Source: Lachnospiraceae bacterium (GTDB lineage Bacteria > Bacillota > Clostridia > Lachnospirales > Lachnospiraceae). From it: DNA of 64,000 nucleotides. The DNA is taken from assembly GCA_900199595.1 (NCBI GenBank), contig FZRB01000007.1:81323-145322 (forward strand), in the 5' to 3' direction. Every line of letters starts with the position of its first letter. Within the stretch, counting starts at the first letter, position 1. The position numbers and the translations under genes were made by a program. Below the pieces are notes generated by a model. It saw only the letters and a list, made by a program, of their open reading frames with translations. It did not search any database and was not told the origin of the DNA. Shown in pieces: positions 54,814-63,890 of the stretch.

Positions 54814-57800
54814 CTATTTTGACTTCTTGGTTGTTGTTTTTTTGGTCGTTGTTTTCTTAGTGGTTGTCTTTATCTTTTTTACCTGCTTAGGCTTGATTCC
54901 CAGCTTTTTAAGTTTACTCTTATATGACTTTAACTGTTTTTTCGGAACGAAGAATGAAGCCTTCGAAGAAATTCCCTTAAATGCGTTCTTTCCGAACTTC
55001 GCCTTTGTGGCCTTTATAGTAACCTTCTTAAGCTTGGTACAACCATTAAATGCATTTTTACCTATGCTCGTTACATTTTTTCCTATTGTTACTGTTTTAA
55101 GCTTTTTATTCTTCTTAAATGCACCTTCCTTAACACCGACAACCTTATAAGTTCCGTCTACTCCGGTTACTGTAGCAGGAACGGAAAGGCTCGTCAGCTT
55201 CTTCTTATACTTGGAAGCTATTCCAACCACTCTTGCTGTTCCTCCCTTTGGAGTATCTAATTCTTTAACTACTTCATACACCAGTTTGCCGTTGGTGAAT
55301 TTGGTACCTTTTTCCAGAGCTTTCGGCAATACCTCTACATTAACAGTATCATAGGTTCCTGAGTCATTAAAATATACTACTATTTTCGCATTACCCTCTC
55401 CATATGCTGTTATAACGCCGGTGTCGTCCATCATGGCTATTTCAGGATTAATATTGATTATAGTATATGTTCTTGGCATAACATTTGCAGGTGTATAATT
55501 TACATATATCTTCTTCCACTGATCAACTCTGAGAGATATCTCATTTTCACTTAGAGCAACTTCATCAAAGAATTCTGATATATCAACAGCGTTAACTACA
55601 TGAACCAGACAGGTTGCCTTCTTCTTGTCAATTGTCGTCAGTGTAATGGTCACATCCCCTGTTTTGTCAAATGTTTCCACAAATCCATAGCTGTCTACTG
55701 TGGCAATGCTTTCATCCGACGAAGTGAAAGTCAGCTCATAATCTGCTGCCTCCAAAGGCATAATAGTATGCTTTAGTTCCACACTTTCACCTGCAGCCAC
55801 ATACACCTCTTTATACTCGAAGAATATATCCTGAGCGTGAACTATCTCATCCTCTTTGATCCATTCTGCCTCAACCTTCGTATCTTCATAAAATGACTGT
55901 CCCGGAACTATTCTGTCCTTATACTCAACCACTTCACCTGTTTCTTCATCCTTGTAGCTTACAGTTGCATACCATCCTGTAAATACATATCCGTTCTTCT
56001 TTGGAACTTCAGGAAAATCGTAAAACCCTCCGTCCCCGACAGACGTAGCTTCTGAAACAAGCTTATTATCCACATAAAAGCTAATCTTATAGGTATCATA
56101 TTTGAGAGTGGAAATGTTTTCATCAAACCAGTCCATTCTCTTTGTAATCCATTTTTTCAGACGTGCTATCTCTTCTCTCTGGTTAGAGCAGGTAACAAAT
56201 GCATCGCTATCATAGCCATTATCCATGCCACCAAAACCAAGATCGGTCAGCCCCCATTTATCGAAATTGTTCTTTGCAGATGATTCCATCTCATCGGCAT
56301 ACTTATCCAGCACTCCTCCAGTCTTGATAAGCTCATTCAGCTGATAGCATAACGTATTAGGATCCTTGCTGTTCTTTCCACCCCAGACCTTATTAACTTC
56401 ATTTATAAATGTTTTATCAGCTCTGAGTCTTTCAAACCAAGGAAAGCTGGTGCTGAAACCAGTATATGATGAGTCATTCTTATCATAATCCATATAATCT
56501 GTTGAAGCCCATGCCACATAATCAAAATCCCAGAGAGGTCCCCAGCAGAGTTTTCCTCCCTTATCCTTATATAAATATGTACTGGTGGAGCCATAGGCAT
56601 CACCATTCATACTAAACTCCTGTATCAGATAATACTTTGCAGCAGACGAAACGTCCATGTACTCTGTATATGATTTTCCCTTAGGATCCTTAAAGCCGGA
56701 GCCAAATATAGCTGCTTCCGTATCATTTACATAGCCTTCTATATACTTATTCATTTCATCAAGTCTTGAAGCCGGAACATCCGTATTGCTCAGCTCCTCA
56801 GGAGATTCCACCAGCATCTCAATACCATTTGAAGTTTTAAATACATAGTTCTGCTCATCACCGTAAGGAGATAAACCAAGCAGATAACCTCCGGTAATAT
56901 CCTGTTCATCCTTCTTAATATCCTCAAGATCATATATATCTACTCTGGATTTACCTACTCTGATCTGTTCACAAAGGAAATAACTTCCAAGATAATTATC
57001 ATTCATTACAACATCAACCGGCACAAGCTGCGGGGTATAAGGCATTCCCAGCTTCTGTCCCAGATAATAGGTAAGTCTGTTACGAACCAGACTGTTATCA
57101 TAATAATTTGCTATAAGGGTCCAATGCTTATTTTTTCCCATTCCAAAAAGATTATCATCTTTATCAAGCTTGATCTTATAAGGTTTCTTTTCAACACTCC
57201 AGGTAGAATTGCCTCGCCCTCTTATATAATCAAGATCATAATGACCACCTGTGTAATCAGTAACACCTTCATCACTATATCCGCTACTGAAGCCCTTTGG
57301 AACAGTAATATCCATTGTTCCGTAGCATTCCGTCTCATGGTTTGGATCATTATTCATATCAGATATAGGTGTATAGGATTCATCTATAGTTATATACACT
57401 GTAGGTACGGATTCCTTATAGAACACAAGGTTTCTCAGAAGAATCTCAGTATTCTTTGAATCCTTTGTATCCTTATCCTCAAGCTCTATAGTTATATAGT
57501 GCTTTCCGCTGACTGTTCCTGCCGGAATCTCATAGAAGGTAGGACGCTTATCTGTCCAGACATTCTTCTTCGTCTGCATTTTGAGCTGAACCTCCATAAA
57601 CGGAGTATCAGACTCATCGAGATAGAGCTTCGCTATGGTCTTTGTAGCTCTTTTTGAAAGAGCGTCCAGCTTTATACGATTTGCATAACCGGTTCCAAAA
57701 TCATACATTTTGCTTATAGTGATATATCCTGCTTTTACATCAGCATTTTTACCGGAAATGAGAACGCCCTCGTCATTTTTCTCTGCTTTGATTCCTGTTC

Positions 57801-58071
57801 CCTTTACCAAAAAGCTTTTTTTATCCGCTTCGGCTTTAAAATCATACTCTTCATATGGATTTGAAGGGTCAGCAAATGTCTTTCTCTCTTCATCAGTTAC
57901 TCTTGGCTCTTTTTCAGGAACATCTGTAACGTCAGACAAATCCTCTCCTTCAGCCTGAACATAAGAAACAGCACCCTTAAAGATTCCCTTATCCGGTGCT
58001 GCCCCCAGAAGAAGCATAGCCGCAAGCGTGCATGCTGTAATACGTTTGAATAACCTATTAAATCTCGTCAT
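54814..58071 (-). CDS. Secreted CotH-kinase-domain protein with Flg_new, Big_2 and BspA-like LRR modules
   Basis: 1085 residues. Signal peptide about 1-41. A beta-rich N-terminal region is followed by the CotH domain (about 275-640): YIRGRGNSTWSVEKKPYKIK, KHWTLIANYYDNSLVRNRL, LGSYFLCEQIRVGKSRVDI and WGPLWDFDYVAWAS, where the late Asp residues fit the metal site. Next are a Listeria-Bacteroides repeat (YDFPEVPKKNGYVFTGWYA), Big_2 domains (about 740-900), and LRR_5 repeats (AFKKNKKLKTVTIG, AFNGCTKLKKVTIKAT), ending in KKTTTKK repeats. CotH of Bacillus is a protein kinase of spore-coat proteins; here it is a surface protein and its target is unknown. ispE follows after 25 bp. Confidence 0.9.
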   Translation of the reverse strand: MTRFNRLFKRITACTLAAMLLLGAAPDKGIFKGAVSYVQAEGEDLSDVTDVPEKEPRVTDEERKTFADPSNPYEEYDFKAEADKKSFLVKGTGIKAEKNDEGVLISGKNADVKAGYITISKMYDFGTGYANRIKLDALSKRATKTIAKLYLDESDTPFMEVQLKMQTKKNVWTDKRPTFYEIPAGTVSGKHYITIELEDKDTKDSKNTEILLRNLVFYKESVPTVYITIDESYTPISDMNNDPNHETECYGTMDITVPKGFSSGYSDEGVTDYTGGHYDLDYIRGRGNSTWSVEKKPYKIKLDKDDNLFGMGKNKHWTLIANYYDNSLVRNRLTYYLGQKLGMPYTPQLVPVDVVMNDNYLGSYFLCEQIRVGKSRVDIYDLEDIKKDEQDITGGYLLGLSPYGDEQNYVFKTSNGIEMLVESPEELSNTDVPASRLDEMNKYIEGYVNDTEAAIFGSGFKDPKGKSYTEYMDVSSAAKYYLIQEFSMNGDAYGSTSTYLYKDKGGKLCWGPLWDFDYVAWASTDYMDYDKNDSSYTGFSTSFPWFERLRADKTFINEVNKVWGGKNSKDPNTLCYQLNELIKTGGVLDKYADEMESSAKNNFDKWGLTDLGFGGMDNGYDSDAFVTCSNQREEIARLKKWITKRMDWFDENISTLKYDTYKISFYVDNKLVSEATSVGDGGFYDFPEVPKKNGYVFTGWYATVSYKDEETGEVVEYKDRIVPGQSFYEDTKVEAEWIKEDEIVHAQDIFFEYKEVYVAAGESVELKHTIMPLEAADYELTFTSSDESIATVDSYGFVETFDKTGDVTITLTTIDKKKATCLVHVVNAVDISEFFDEVALSENEISLRVDQWKKIYVNYTPANVMPRTYTIININPEIAMMDDTGVITAYGEGNAKIVVYFNDSGTYDTVNVEVLPKALEKGTKFTNGKLVYEVVKELDTPKGGTARVVGIASKYKKKLTSLSVPATVTGVDGTYKVVGVKEGAFKKNKKLKTVTIGKNVTSIGKNAFNGCTKLKKVTIKATKAKFGKNAFKGISSKASFFVPKKQLKSYKSKLKKLGIKPKQVKKIKTTTKKTTTKKTTTKKSK

Positions 58072-58119
58072 GTCTTTATCCTCAAATTATTATTATAGTA
58101 AAACCTTATTTATGATATG

Positions 58120-58144
58120 GGTGTCAAAAGTACCTTTTGACACC
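58120..58144. other. Perfect 11-bp hairpin in the CotH gene leader
   Basis: GGTGTCAAAAG and CTTTTGACACC enclose TAC. No T-tract follows on either strand. On both strands the stem contains TTGACA, so it might be part of a promoter or an operator rather than a terminator. Confidence 0.5.
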
Positions 58145-58210
58145 ACAGTTAAGATGATTCTATCACATTTATATACTTTTTACTAATGAAAACATACATA
58201 TCCCATGTAA

Positions 58211-58240
58211 AAGAAAAACCCGGCAGACCAGCTGCCGGGT
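58211..58240 (-). terminator. Strong terminator of the Big_2 protein gene
   Basis: ACCCGGCAG and CTGCCGGGT pair perfectly around a 5-nt loop (58218-58240) and are followed on the minus strand by TTTTTCTTTT. Confidence 0.96.
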
Positions 58241-58266
58241 ATACTTTGTACTATTGATATAAGTGA

Positions 58267-59784
58267 TTATCTGGTTTCCTCAGGTACCTTATGGTCATTA
58301 GCTGTTATGTGCATGAAGTTATTTTTGAACGAATACCATCTTGCATCCTTTGTTGAATAAGCAACATCAATATATCTGTCTGATCCGAAACCTTCACAAG
58401 CATCAGATACAAGTGATGAAGCGTTTGTTTCATAACCAGGCACGAAGATCATATATGTTGTCGGCCTTGTTCCTGTAATAGTATCCTGCTCCTTTATGTA
58501 ATAAGGTCCTTTATACATAGTGATTGTATATTCACTAGGTGTATAGTTATTTGTATGCTTAGCACCCTTGAAGTAAACCTTATAACCATTCTCTCCCATT
58601 GACTGATAAACAGCCTTCATGGAATCAATTGCTGTTGTCATCTGAACATTAGCTATATCATCATCCTTGTAAGGTCCGTTGATGAATTCAAACATTTCTT
58701 TGATTTCCCAGCCCTGAGGACTATTTGAATAATGAGGATCTGCTGCATTTGCAGGCCAGGTAAATGCGTTAGCTGCGCAGATATTTGCTGCCATGGCATT
58801 AAATCCACCGTAGTTTACTCCTGCATCCTTTTTCTCAAGGTCAACTGTATCGTCTTTTTCAGCCTCTATGAAGAGAGACTTGATTTCTTCAACAGTCTTA
58901 GGAAGCTTTGTGAATTTATACTTAGCTACTTCGCAAACCTGATACTTAGTAACTCTTTTTCCTGTTACTTCACAACCCTGCTCCTGAAGCTCTGCAACTT
59001 CCTTCGGATCCGGATTACCGCTTCCGTCTGTCTTAAGATTAAAATCAATAAAAATAGTTGTAGTACTGTATTCTATCTTAAGATCACTCTTTACATCAAA
59101 GCCCTTAGCAACTGTTACGTTACAGGTATAGGTATTTCCATCATATGTAGCAGTAACCTTTGCTGTTCCGCCGTACTCACCTATGATATAAGCCTTACCT
59201 CTGTCATCTATCCTGGAGCTTTCACGTAAATGTGCTACCTCAAGCTTACCTGCACTTGCCGGACCGGTAGGTGTTTCAGAAGTATTCTCAATACTCCATG
59301 TTACACCTGTCTTAATTGTATCACCATCTAATGTAAGCTCAAGAACTTCATACTGTCCCGGATTCAGGGATATAGCTGTTTTTGATATCATTGGCTTCGG
59401 TGCCTCCGTTGGTGTTGGTGCCGGTGTAGGTGTAGGTGTAGCTTTATTTGCTGCCTTTACGGTTACCTTGCACGTATACTTTTTCTTCTTGTAGGTAGCT
59501 GTGATAGTTGCCTTACCTTTTTTCTTTGCTGTAATCTTACCCTTGCTGTTTATGGTTGCAACCTTCTTGTTACTTGATTTCCACTTAATCTTCTTTGATA
59601 TCTTTGACTTACCCTTCTTGAGAACCAGTGACTTGGAAGCTCCCACCTCCAATGTAAGCTTCTTTGAAGAAAGCTTAATCTTCTTTGAAGCGGCACCTGT
59701 ACTGATCTTTGGTACTGATATGCTGAGAATCATCATAATTGCCAGAAGAAGAGACAGCCCCTTTAAATATTTACCTGTCTTCAT
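58267..59784 (-). CDS. Secreted Big_2-domain protein with an unknown C-terminal domain
   Basis: About 505 residues from MKTGKYLKGLSLLLAIMM; AAAGGTGGT is 7 nt upstream. Signal peptide about 1-32. A lysine-rich Big_2 domain (about 38-115, VATINSKGKITAKKKGKATI) leads to a Pro/Thr linker (TPTPTPAPTPTEAPKP). A second Ig-like domain (about 135-230, NPGQYEVLELTLDGD) is followed by an unrecognised C-terminal region of about 270 residues (ANICAANAFTWPANAADPHY, MIFVPGYETNASSLVSDACEG). It lies 20 bp downstream of another secreted protein gene and ends at a strong terminator, so those two genes form one unit. Confidence 0.78.
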   Translation of the reverse strand: MKTGKYLKGLSLLLAIMMILSISVPKISTGAASKKIKLSSKKLTLEVGASKSLVLKKGKSKISKKIKWKSSNKKVATINSKGKITAKKKGKATITATYKKKKYTCKVTVKAANKATPTPTPAPTPTEAPKPMISKTAISLNPGQYEVLELTLDGDTIKTGVTWSIENTSETPTGPASAGKLEVAHLRESSRIDDRGKAYIIGEYGGTAKVTATYDGNTYTCNVTVAKGFDVKSDLKIEYSTTTIFIDFNLKTDGSGNPDPKEVAELQEQGCEVTGKRVTKYQVCEVAKYKFTKLPKTVEEIKSLFIEAEKDDTVDLEKKDAGVNYGGFNAMAANICAANAFTWPANAADPHYSNSPQGWEIKEMFEFINGPYKDDDIANVQMTTAIDSMKAVYQSMGENGYKVYFKGAKHTNNYTPSEYTITMYKGPYYIKEQDTITGTRPTTYMIFVPGYETNASSLVSDACEGFGSDRYIDVAYSTKDARWYSFKNNFMHITANDHKVPEETR

Positions 59785-59804
59785 AAATACTACCACCTTT
59801 CACT

Positions 59805-61631
59805 TTACTTCTTAATTTTTGAACTCTTAGCCTTTGAATATGCTCCTGTACCTGTTTTATCTGCATTAGAGTAGGTTGAAACCTTAATCTTAGTCTTATT
59901 TCCAACCTGATTACCCTTTATACTTGTCTGAAACTTAATAGTAGTCTTGTTTCCTTTTACATATACAGGATCATTGTTACCCACCTGAACAATATAACCT
60001 TTAGCTCCTTTAACCTTCTTCTTAAGCTTTATAGTTAATGTAAAGGTTGTACGATCATTCCAATATCCTTTATGAATAAGTTTTGTATCTCTCCACTGAG
60101 CAGGAACCCATGTTCTTTTGTGTACAGCTTTTGATATTTTTACAGACTTTACAGTTGGTTTGGTTGATAAACCTGTCTTTACAGTCTTTACTGCGCTTTC
60201 CTTAGATGTAAGTGTATATGTGACCTCTTTTCCGCTATCATCCTTATATGATGCTCTGCATGTCTTTGTCCACTTATACTGATACTCAGTGGATGCTTTA
60301 AGCCCCTTAATAGTTGTACCATTAGAAGAAGCAGTTGTAGTTTTCCAGGTTTTATCTGATTTTTTCTTGTAACTAATTTTTGTTGATACTGCAGAAGTTT
60401 CAATACCAGGAACAAGAGTAATAGACTTTGTGTCAGCCTTCGTTACTTCCAATGTTCCCAGTGAAGGAGCTACAGAAAAGTCAAACGTACTAGTAAGAAA
60501 TGCTGCATCGAAATAAATATCATTATTTACGAGATCTATATTCATTTCAGTAGTATTATGTCCTGTAGTAGATCTTGTATAAGCCTGCGGAGTAATGAGT
60601 GTATATACTTCACCCTTCTTTGCCTGAACTCTTTCCTTAGCAAATGCAACACTGTTTCCGTTAGCATCCTTCCAGTCATCATCCTGATCGTCATATCTTC
60701 CGTTAGCATCTACGGATATCAAATATCCACCATCCATTTTTGTTGTAAGTGTATATTTGAATGCATAGGAATTATTGTAATTAATACATTCAATAGCTAC
60801 ATGATATGCCGGATGATCAAAAATCTTCTTCATACCTGCTGCAAGAGGCTTTGTAACATCATAACCGCCTTCATATGTTATTGTTGCAGGAGTATTTTTT
60901 ATCTTCTCAGCTTCTTCTATAAGCTTAGCTCTCATTTCTTCGAAATTCTCATATTTACAGCTTACTACATCTGTATAAGGTCCCTTAGTTCCATCAGAAG
61001 TTACATAGCACGCACGGAAATAGTTGGTATCTCCTACTGTAGAGTTCAGCTTATCTTTATATCTGGATACTGCATAATCATATATATCTCTGTCATATAA
61101 TTTATCAAAATCAACAAAAGTTTTTCCATCCTTTGAAGCCTCAATAAGTGTAGCATAACCATCTGTGGATAAATCACAGGATATTGTATAGCCGCCATTT
61201 GTGTTAGCTACCACCTTGAAATTAGTTGGTGTTGCAGTTACAGATGCTGATCCGATTACATATTCATTTGAATACTGTGTTGTAAGAACAGATGCAGATG
61301 CACTACTGGCAAACTCATCAATTCTTATTCTGTATGTTCCCGCACTATCATATGCTGCATTATAGCTATATGAAGTATTTGAGCCTGAATATATTGTGCT
61401 GGCACTCTTGTCAGCCCATGATCCACTATTTACCTGGACATATACCTTGTAATAGTTTGCTCTTGCATTATCCTTGCTCCAGCTGATTGTAACTTTGCCT
61501 GTAGACGAATCATACACAGCAACAACAGTGCCGGCAGCCTTTACCTTAGCTGCTCCCCCACCCGGGAAAGCGCCGATAATTAATGCCATAGCAAGTAACA
61601 TGGCAAACAATTTCTTAAAACCTTTCTTCAT
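59805..61631 (-). CDS. Secreted fibronectin-III-like repeat protein
   Basis: About 608 residues from MKKGFKKLFAMLLAMALI; GAGGAGA lies about 8 nt upstream of this ATG. Signal peptide about 1-32. An Fn3-like unit (about 35-130, GKVTISWSKDNARANYYKVYVQ), a second unit (about 134-225), a central unrecognised segment (about 230-385), another Fn3-like unit (about 390-490, ISYKKKSDKTWKTTT), and a C-terminal Fn3-like unit with GAKGYIVQVGN that ends AYSKAKSSKIKK. The basic Fn3-type end resembles that of the CAP-domain protein at 5465-9712. First gene of a two-gene unit with the Big_2 protein. Confidence 0.75.
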   Translation of the reverse strand: MKKGFKKLFAMLLAMALIIGAFPGGGAAKVKAAGTVVAVYDSSTGKVTISWSKDNARANYYKVYVQVNSGSWADKSASTIYSGSNTSYSYNAAYDSAGTYRIRIDEFASSASASVLTTQYSNEYVIGSASVTATPTNFKVVANTNGGYTISCDLSTDGYATLIEASKDGKTFVDFDKLYDRDIYDYAVSRYKDKLNSTVGDTNYFRACYVTSDGTKGPYTDVVSCKYENFEEMRAKLIEEAEKIKNTPATITYEGGYDVTKPLAAGMKKIFDHPAYHVAIECINYNNSYAFKYTLTTKMDGGYLISVDANGRYDDQDDDWKDANGNSVAFAKERVQAKKGEVYTLITPQAYTRSTTGHNTTEMNIDLVNNDIYFDAAFLTSTFDFSVAPSLGTLEVTKADTKSITLVPGIETSAVSTKISYKKKSDKTWKTTTASSNGTTIKGLKASTEYQYKWTKTCRASYKDDSGKEVTYTLTSKESAVKTVKTGLSTKPTVKSVKISKAVHKRTWVPAQWRDTKLIHKGYWNDRTTFTLTIKLKKKVKGAKGYIVQVGNNDPVYVKGNKTTIKFQTSIKGNQVGNKTKIKVSTYSNADKTGTGAYSKAKSSKIKK

Positions 61632-61678
61632 TGTCACTCTCTCCTCTACTATATTAGTTTCGATAAAAACCTAAATAT

Positions 61679-61707
61679 ACTATATCAATTAAAAAAGGAC
61701 GAAACAA
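61679..61707 (-). promoter_or_regulatory. Putative promoter of the Fn3/Big_2 protein pair
   Basis: TTGTTT (61702-61707) and TATAGT (61679-61684) are 17 bp apart, about 48 bp upstream of the ATG. Confidence 0.5.
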
Positions 61708-61768
61708 GCTAAAATTGCCTGAAATCGCCCATTATTCACAAAAGTATCCAATGGATACCCCTGTTTAT

Positions 61769-63172
61769 TTACAGCTGATCTACGATTTTTCTGTTTATTC
61801 TCCGGAAATAGAACAGGGACAGCACCAGGGATGCAAGCTCTGCTATCGGAAATGCGAACCATACATAGTTCAAATGTCCGCTCTGTGCCAGAAGCCATGC
61901 AGCAGGAATAAGAACCACGAGCTGACGGCCGATGGATATAACCAGTGAATAGTTACTCTTTGCAAAGGCCTGGAATATGGAACCCATAGCAATACATGCT
62001 CCTGCTATCGGGAACGACAGACTGATAGTTCTGAGTGCAGGGATACCCAGCGATATCATGTTATCAGAAGCATCAAATATCTTAAGAAGTACTCCCGGAA
62101 GCAACCAGAAGAGGATCATACCACATATCATAATAGACATTGCCAGCTTAAGTGAAAAGCTGAGCGCCTCTCTGATTCGTTCCTTTTTTCTGGCTCCATA
62201 ATTATATGCAAGCACCGGAATAAGTCCGTTATTAAGTCCAAATACAGGCATAAATATGAAGCTCTGCAGTTTGAAATAGGCTCCGAATACTGCGACTGCA
62301 GTAGATGAAAATGTATCCAGTATCTTATTCATCAGATATGTCATTACGGATCCGATGGACATCATTAATATAGAAGGAATACCTATCATATATATCTTCT
62401 TAATAGTTTTCCATGAAGGCTTGAACACCTTCTTTACAGAAATCTTTATCTCTGAATTGAATTTTCTGTTAAGGAAAAATCCAAGAACAGCGGCCACGCA
62501 CTGTCCTGTCACGGTTGCATAGGCAGCACCCTCTACTCCCAGTGCAGGAAAACCAAAGAGTCCGAATATCATTATCGGATCAAGGATCATATTTGTTACC
62601 GCACCGGTTATCTGGGATATCATACTGAGAAGTGTACGTCCTGTCGACTGAAGCAGTCTCTCAAAGGTCATCTGAAGAAATACTCCGACAGAAAACATAC
62701 AGCATATTCCAAGATAGGTTGAACCCATTGTAGCTATTGATTCATTTGATGTCTGAGAATGAATAAAAGGACCTGCCACATAGATTCCTATGGGAATAAA
62801 TAAAATGTAATGAAAAAGTGCCAGCAGTATACCATTGTTGGCGGCTTTGTTGGCTCTTTTCTGCTTCTTCTCCCCAAGAGCTTTGGAAAGGATCGCATTT
62901 ATTCCGACTCCTGTACCACTTCCTACAGAAATGATCATCATCTGAAGTGGAAATGCCAGTGTAACAGCTGTAAGAGCATCCTCACTGACACGGGAAACGA
63001 ACATACTGTCTACTATATTATAGAGGGCCTGAACAAGCATGGAAACCATCATCGGTATGGACATCGACACTATGAGACGCTTTACCGGCAGAATACCCAT
63101 CTTATTTTCAGCAATTTCCTCACCACTGTTTTCAGCAGTGTTATTTAATTCTTCTTTGACTATATCTTCCAT
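61769..63172 (-). CDS. MATE family efflux transporter
   Basis: 467 residues with about 12 hydrophobic helices. The MATE pattern is visible in both halves: LIVSMSIPMMVSMLVQALYNIVDSMFVSR at the start, TAVTLAFPLQMM, and the second-half start GIPSILMMSIGSVMTYLMN. It belongs to the NorM/VmrA-like subgroup that exports cationic drugs or metabolites with Na+ or H+ exchange; the substrate is unknown. AAAGGA lies 5 nt upstream of the ATG. It has its own promoter. Confidence 0.93.
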   Translation of the reverse strand: MEDIVKEELNNTAENSGEEIAENKMGILPVKRLIVSMSIPMMVSMLVQALYNIVDSMFVSRVSEDALTAVTLAFPLQMMIISVGSGTGVGINAILSKALGEKKQKRANKAANNGILLALFHYILFIPIGIYVAGPFIHSQTSNESIATMGSTYLGICCMFSVGVFLQMTFERLLQSTGRTLLSMISQITGAVTNMILDPIMIFGLFGFPALGVEGAAYATVTGQCVAAVLGFFLNRKFNSEIKISVKKVFKPSWKTIKKIYMIGIPSILMMSIGSVMTYLMNKILDTFSSTAVAVFGAYFKLQSFIFMPVFGLNNGLIPVLAYNYGARKKERIREALSFSLKLAMSIMICGMILFWLLPGVLLKIFDASDNMISLGIPALRTISLSFPIAGACIAMGSIFQAFAKSNYSLVISIGRQLVVLIPAAWLLAQSGHLNYVWFAFPIAELASLVLSLFYFRRINRKIVDQL

Positions 63173-63217
63173 ATATATCCTTTTTCACTCTGTTCAGTGT
63201 TATAAAGCAACGTTATA

Positions 63218-63246
63218 TATCTATCACAGTTTCCAATACATGTCAA
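63218..63246 (-). promoter_or_regulatory. Sigma-A promoter of the MATE gene
   Basis: A perfect TTGACA (63241-63246) and TAGATA (63218-63223) are 17 bp apart, about 46 bp upstream of the ATG. Confidence 0.65.
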
Positions 63247-63277
63247 CATACCCTTGAAATACAGGTTACTATTTCAA

Positions 63278-63318
63278 ACAAAGAAGGTGTCATTCATGGT
63301 TTTCCATGAATGACACCT
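63278..63318 (-). terminator. Terminator of the 77-residue membrane protein gene
   Basis: A perfect 15-bp stem (63285-63299 with 63304-63318) around a 4-nt loop is followed on the minus strand by TCTTTGTTTG. The outer bases are AGGTGTCA/TGACACCT, the recurring hairpin motif. Confidence 0.75.
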
Positions 63319-63361
63319 CAGTTGGGGGGAGTAACAGAATGAAACTAATAATCTTAAATAA

Positions 63362-63595
63362 TTAATCCATAAAATCAAAGTTTTCTGTCTTATACATATA
63401 TATCAAAAGGCTCATGACTATGCCTATCAGAGTATAAATAATTCCTGACAAAATACAAGCTTCGGAGAAGCAGGTAATTCCAGCAATTATCATTATCACT
63501 GCTATCACTAGAAACATAAGACAAATCGCTGCATCGATTATCTTCTTTTCAATCCCTGTTTTTTCCACGTTGTTTGTTCTTAATACTTCTTCCAT
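63362..63595 (-). CDS. Small two-helix membrane protein
   Basis: 77 residues, family not recognised. A charged start (MEEVLRTNNVEKTGIEKK) precedes two membrane helices (about 20-43, AAICLMFLVIAVIMIIAGITC, and 48-67, SGIIYTLIGIVMSLLIYMY) and an acidic tail. AAAGGT and AGAGGT lie directly upstream of the ATG. The upstream DNA carries two separate sets of direct repeats, so it may be a specifically regulated gene. Confidence 0.65.
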   Translation of the reverse strand: MEEVLRTNNVEKTGIEKKIIDAAICLMFLVIAVIMIIAGITCFSEACILSGIIYTLIGIVMSLLIYMYKTENFDFMD

Positions 63596-63629
63596 ACCTT
63601 TAACCTCTCATATGACAAAGCACTGTTTC

Positions 63630-63672
63630 AACCTATCAGAACCTATCAGCAACTCAACTGATGAACCTATCA
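63630..63672 (-). repeat. Three AACCTATCA direct repeats in the leader of the small membrane protein gene
   Basis: Exact 9-mers at 63630-63638, 63640-63648 and 63664-63672, with start-to-start steps of 10 and 24 bp. On the coding strand they read TGATAGGTT. They lie 35-77 bp upstream of the ATG at 63595. Confidence 0.6.
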
Positions 63673-63708
63673 TACAACACAAACATTAAGATAACCTTAA
63701 TTTGACGT

Positions 63709-63738
63709 GAAATGTTTCTTTAGTGTCGCGAAATGTTT
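63709..63738 (-). promoter_or_regulatory. LytTR-like direct repeat pair
   Basis: GAAATGTTT at 63709-63717 and 63730-63738 are exact copies separated by 12 bp (21-bp period). On the minus strand each reads AAACATTTC, which resembles the ACAnTT core of ComE/AgrA-type boxes. A TATGAT -10-like box lies 34 bp downstream toward the small membrane protein gene. Confidence 0.45.
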
Positions 63739-63746
63739 TCTTAATC

Positions 63747-63788
63747 TTTTTAATGTTTGACCCCCTTTTATATATCAAACATTAAAAA
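63747..63788. terminator. Perfect 14-bp inverted repeat, possible bidirectional terminator
   Basis: TTTTTAATGTTTGA (63747-63760) and TCAAACATTAAAAA (63775-63788) flank a 14-nt loop with CCCCC. The AT-rich stem makes termination uncertain; an operator is possible. Confidence 0.4.
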
Positions 63789-63890
63789 TACTAATAATAT
63801 TCGCTTATTTAGTTTTCCCTGTCTATGTCATACTTTATCACAAAAAGGAATCAGAATTACATATGAGAACAATCAGTATGTCATAACAAA

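Noticed and set aside
63334..63363. Eight-codon plus-strand frame (ATGAAACTAATAATC...) after a GGGGGGAG run
   Set aside because: The ribosome-site spacing is good, but there is no promoter or downstream gene on that strand, and the frame overlaps the end of the minus-strand small membrane protein gene.
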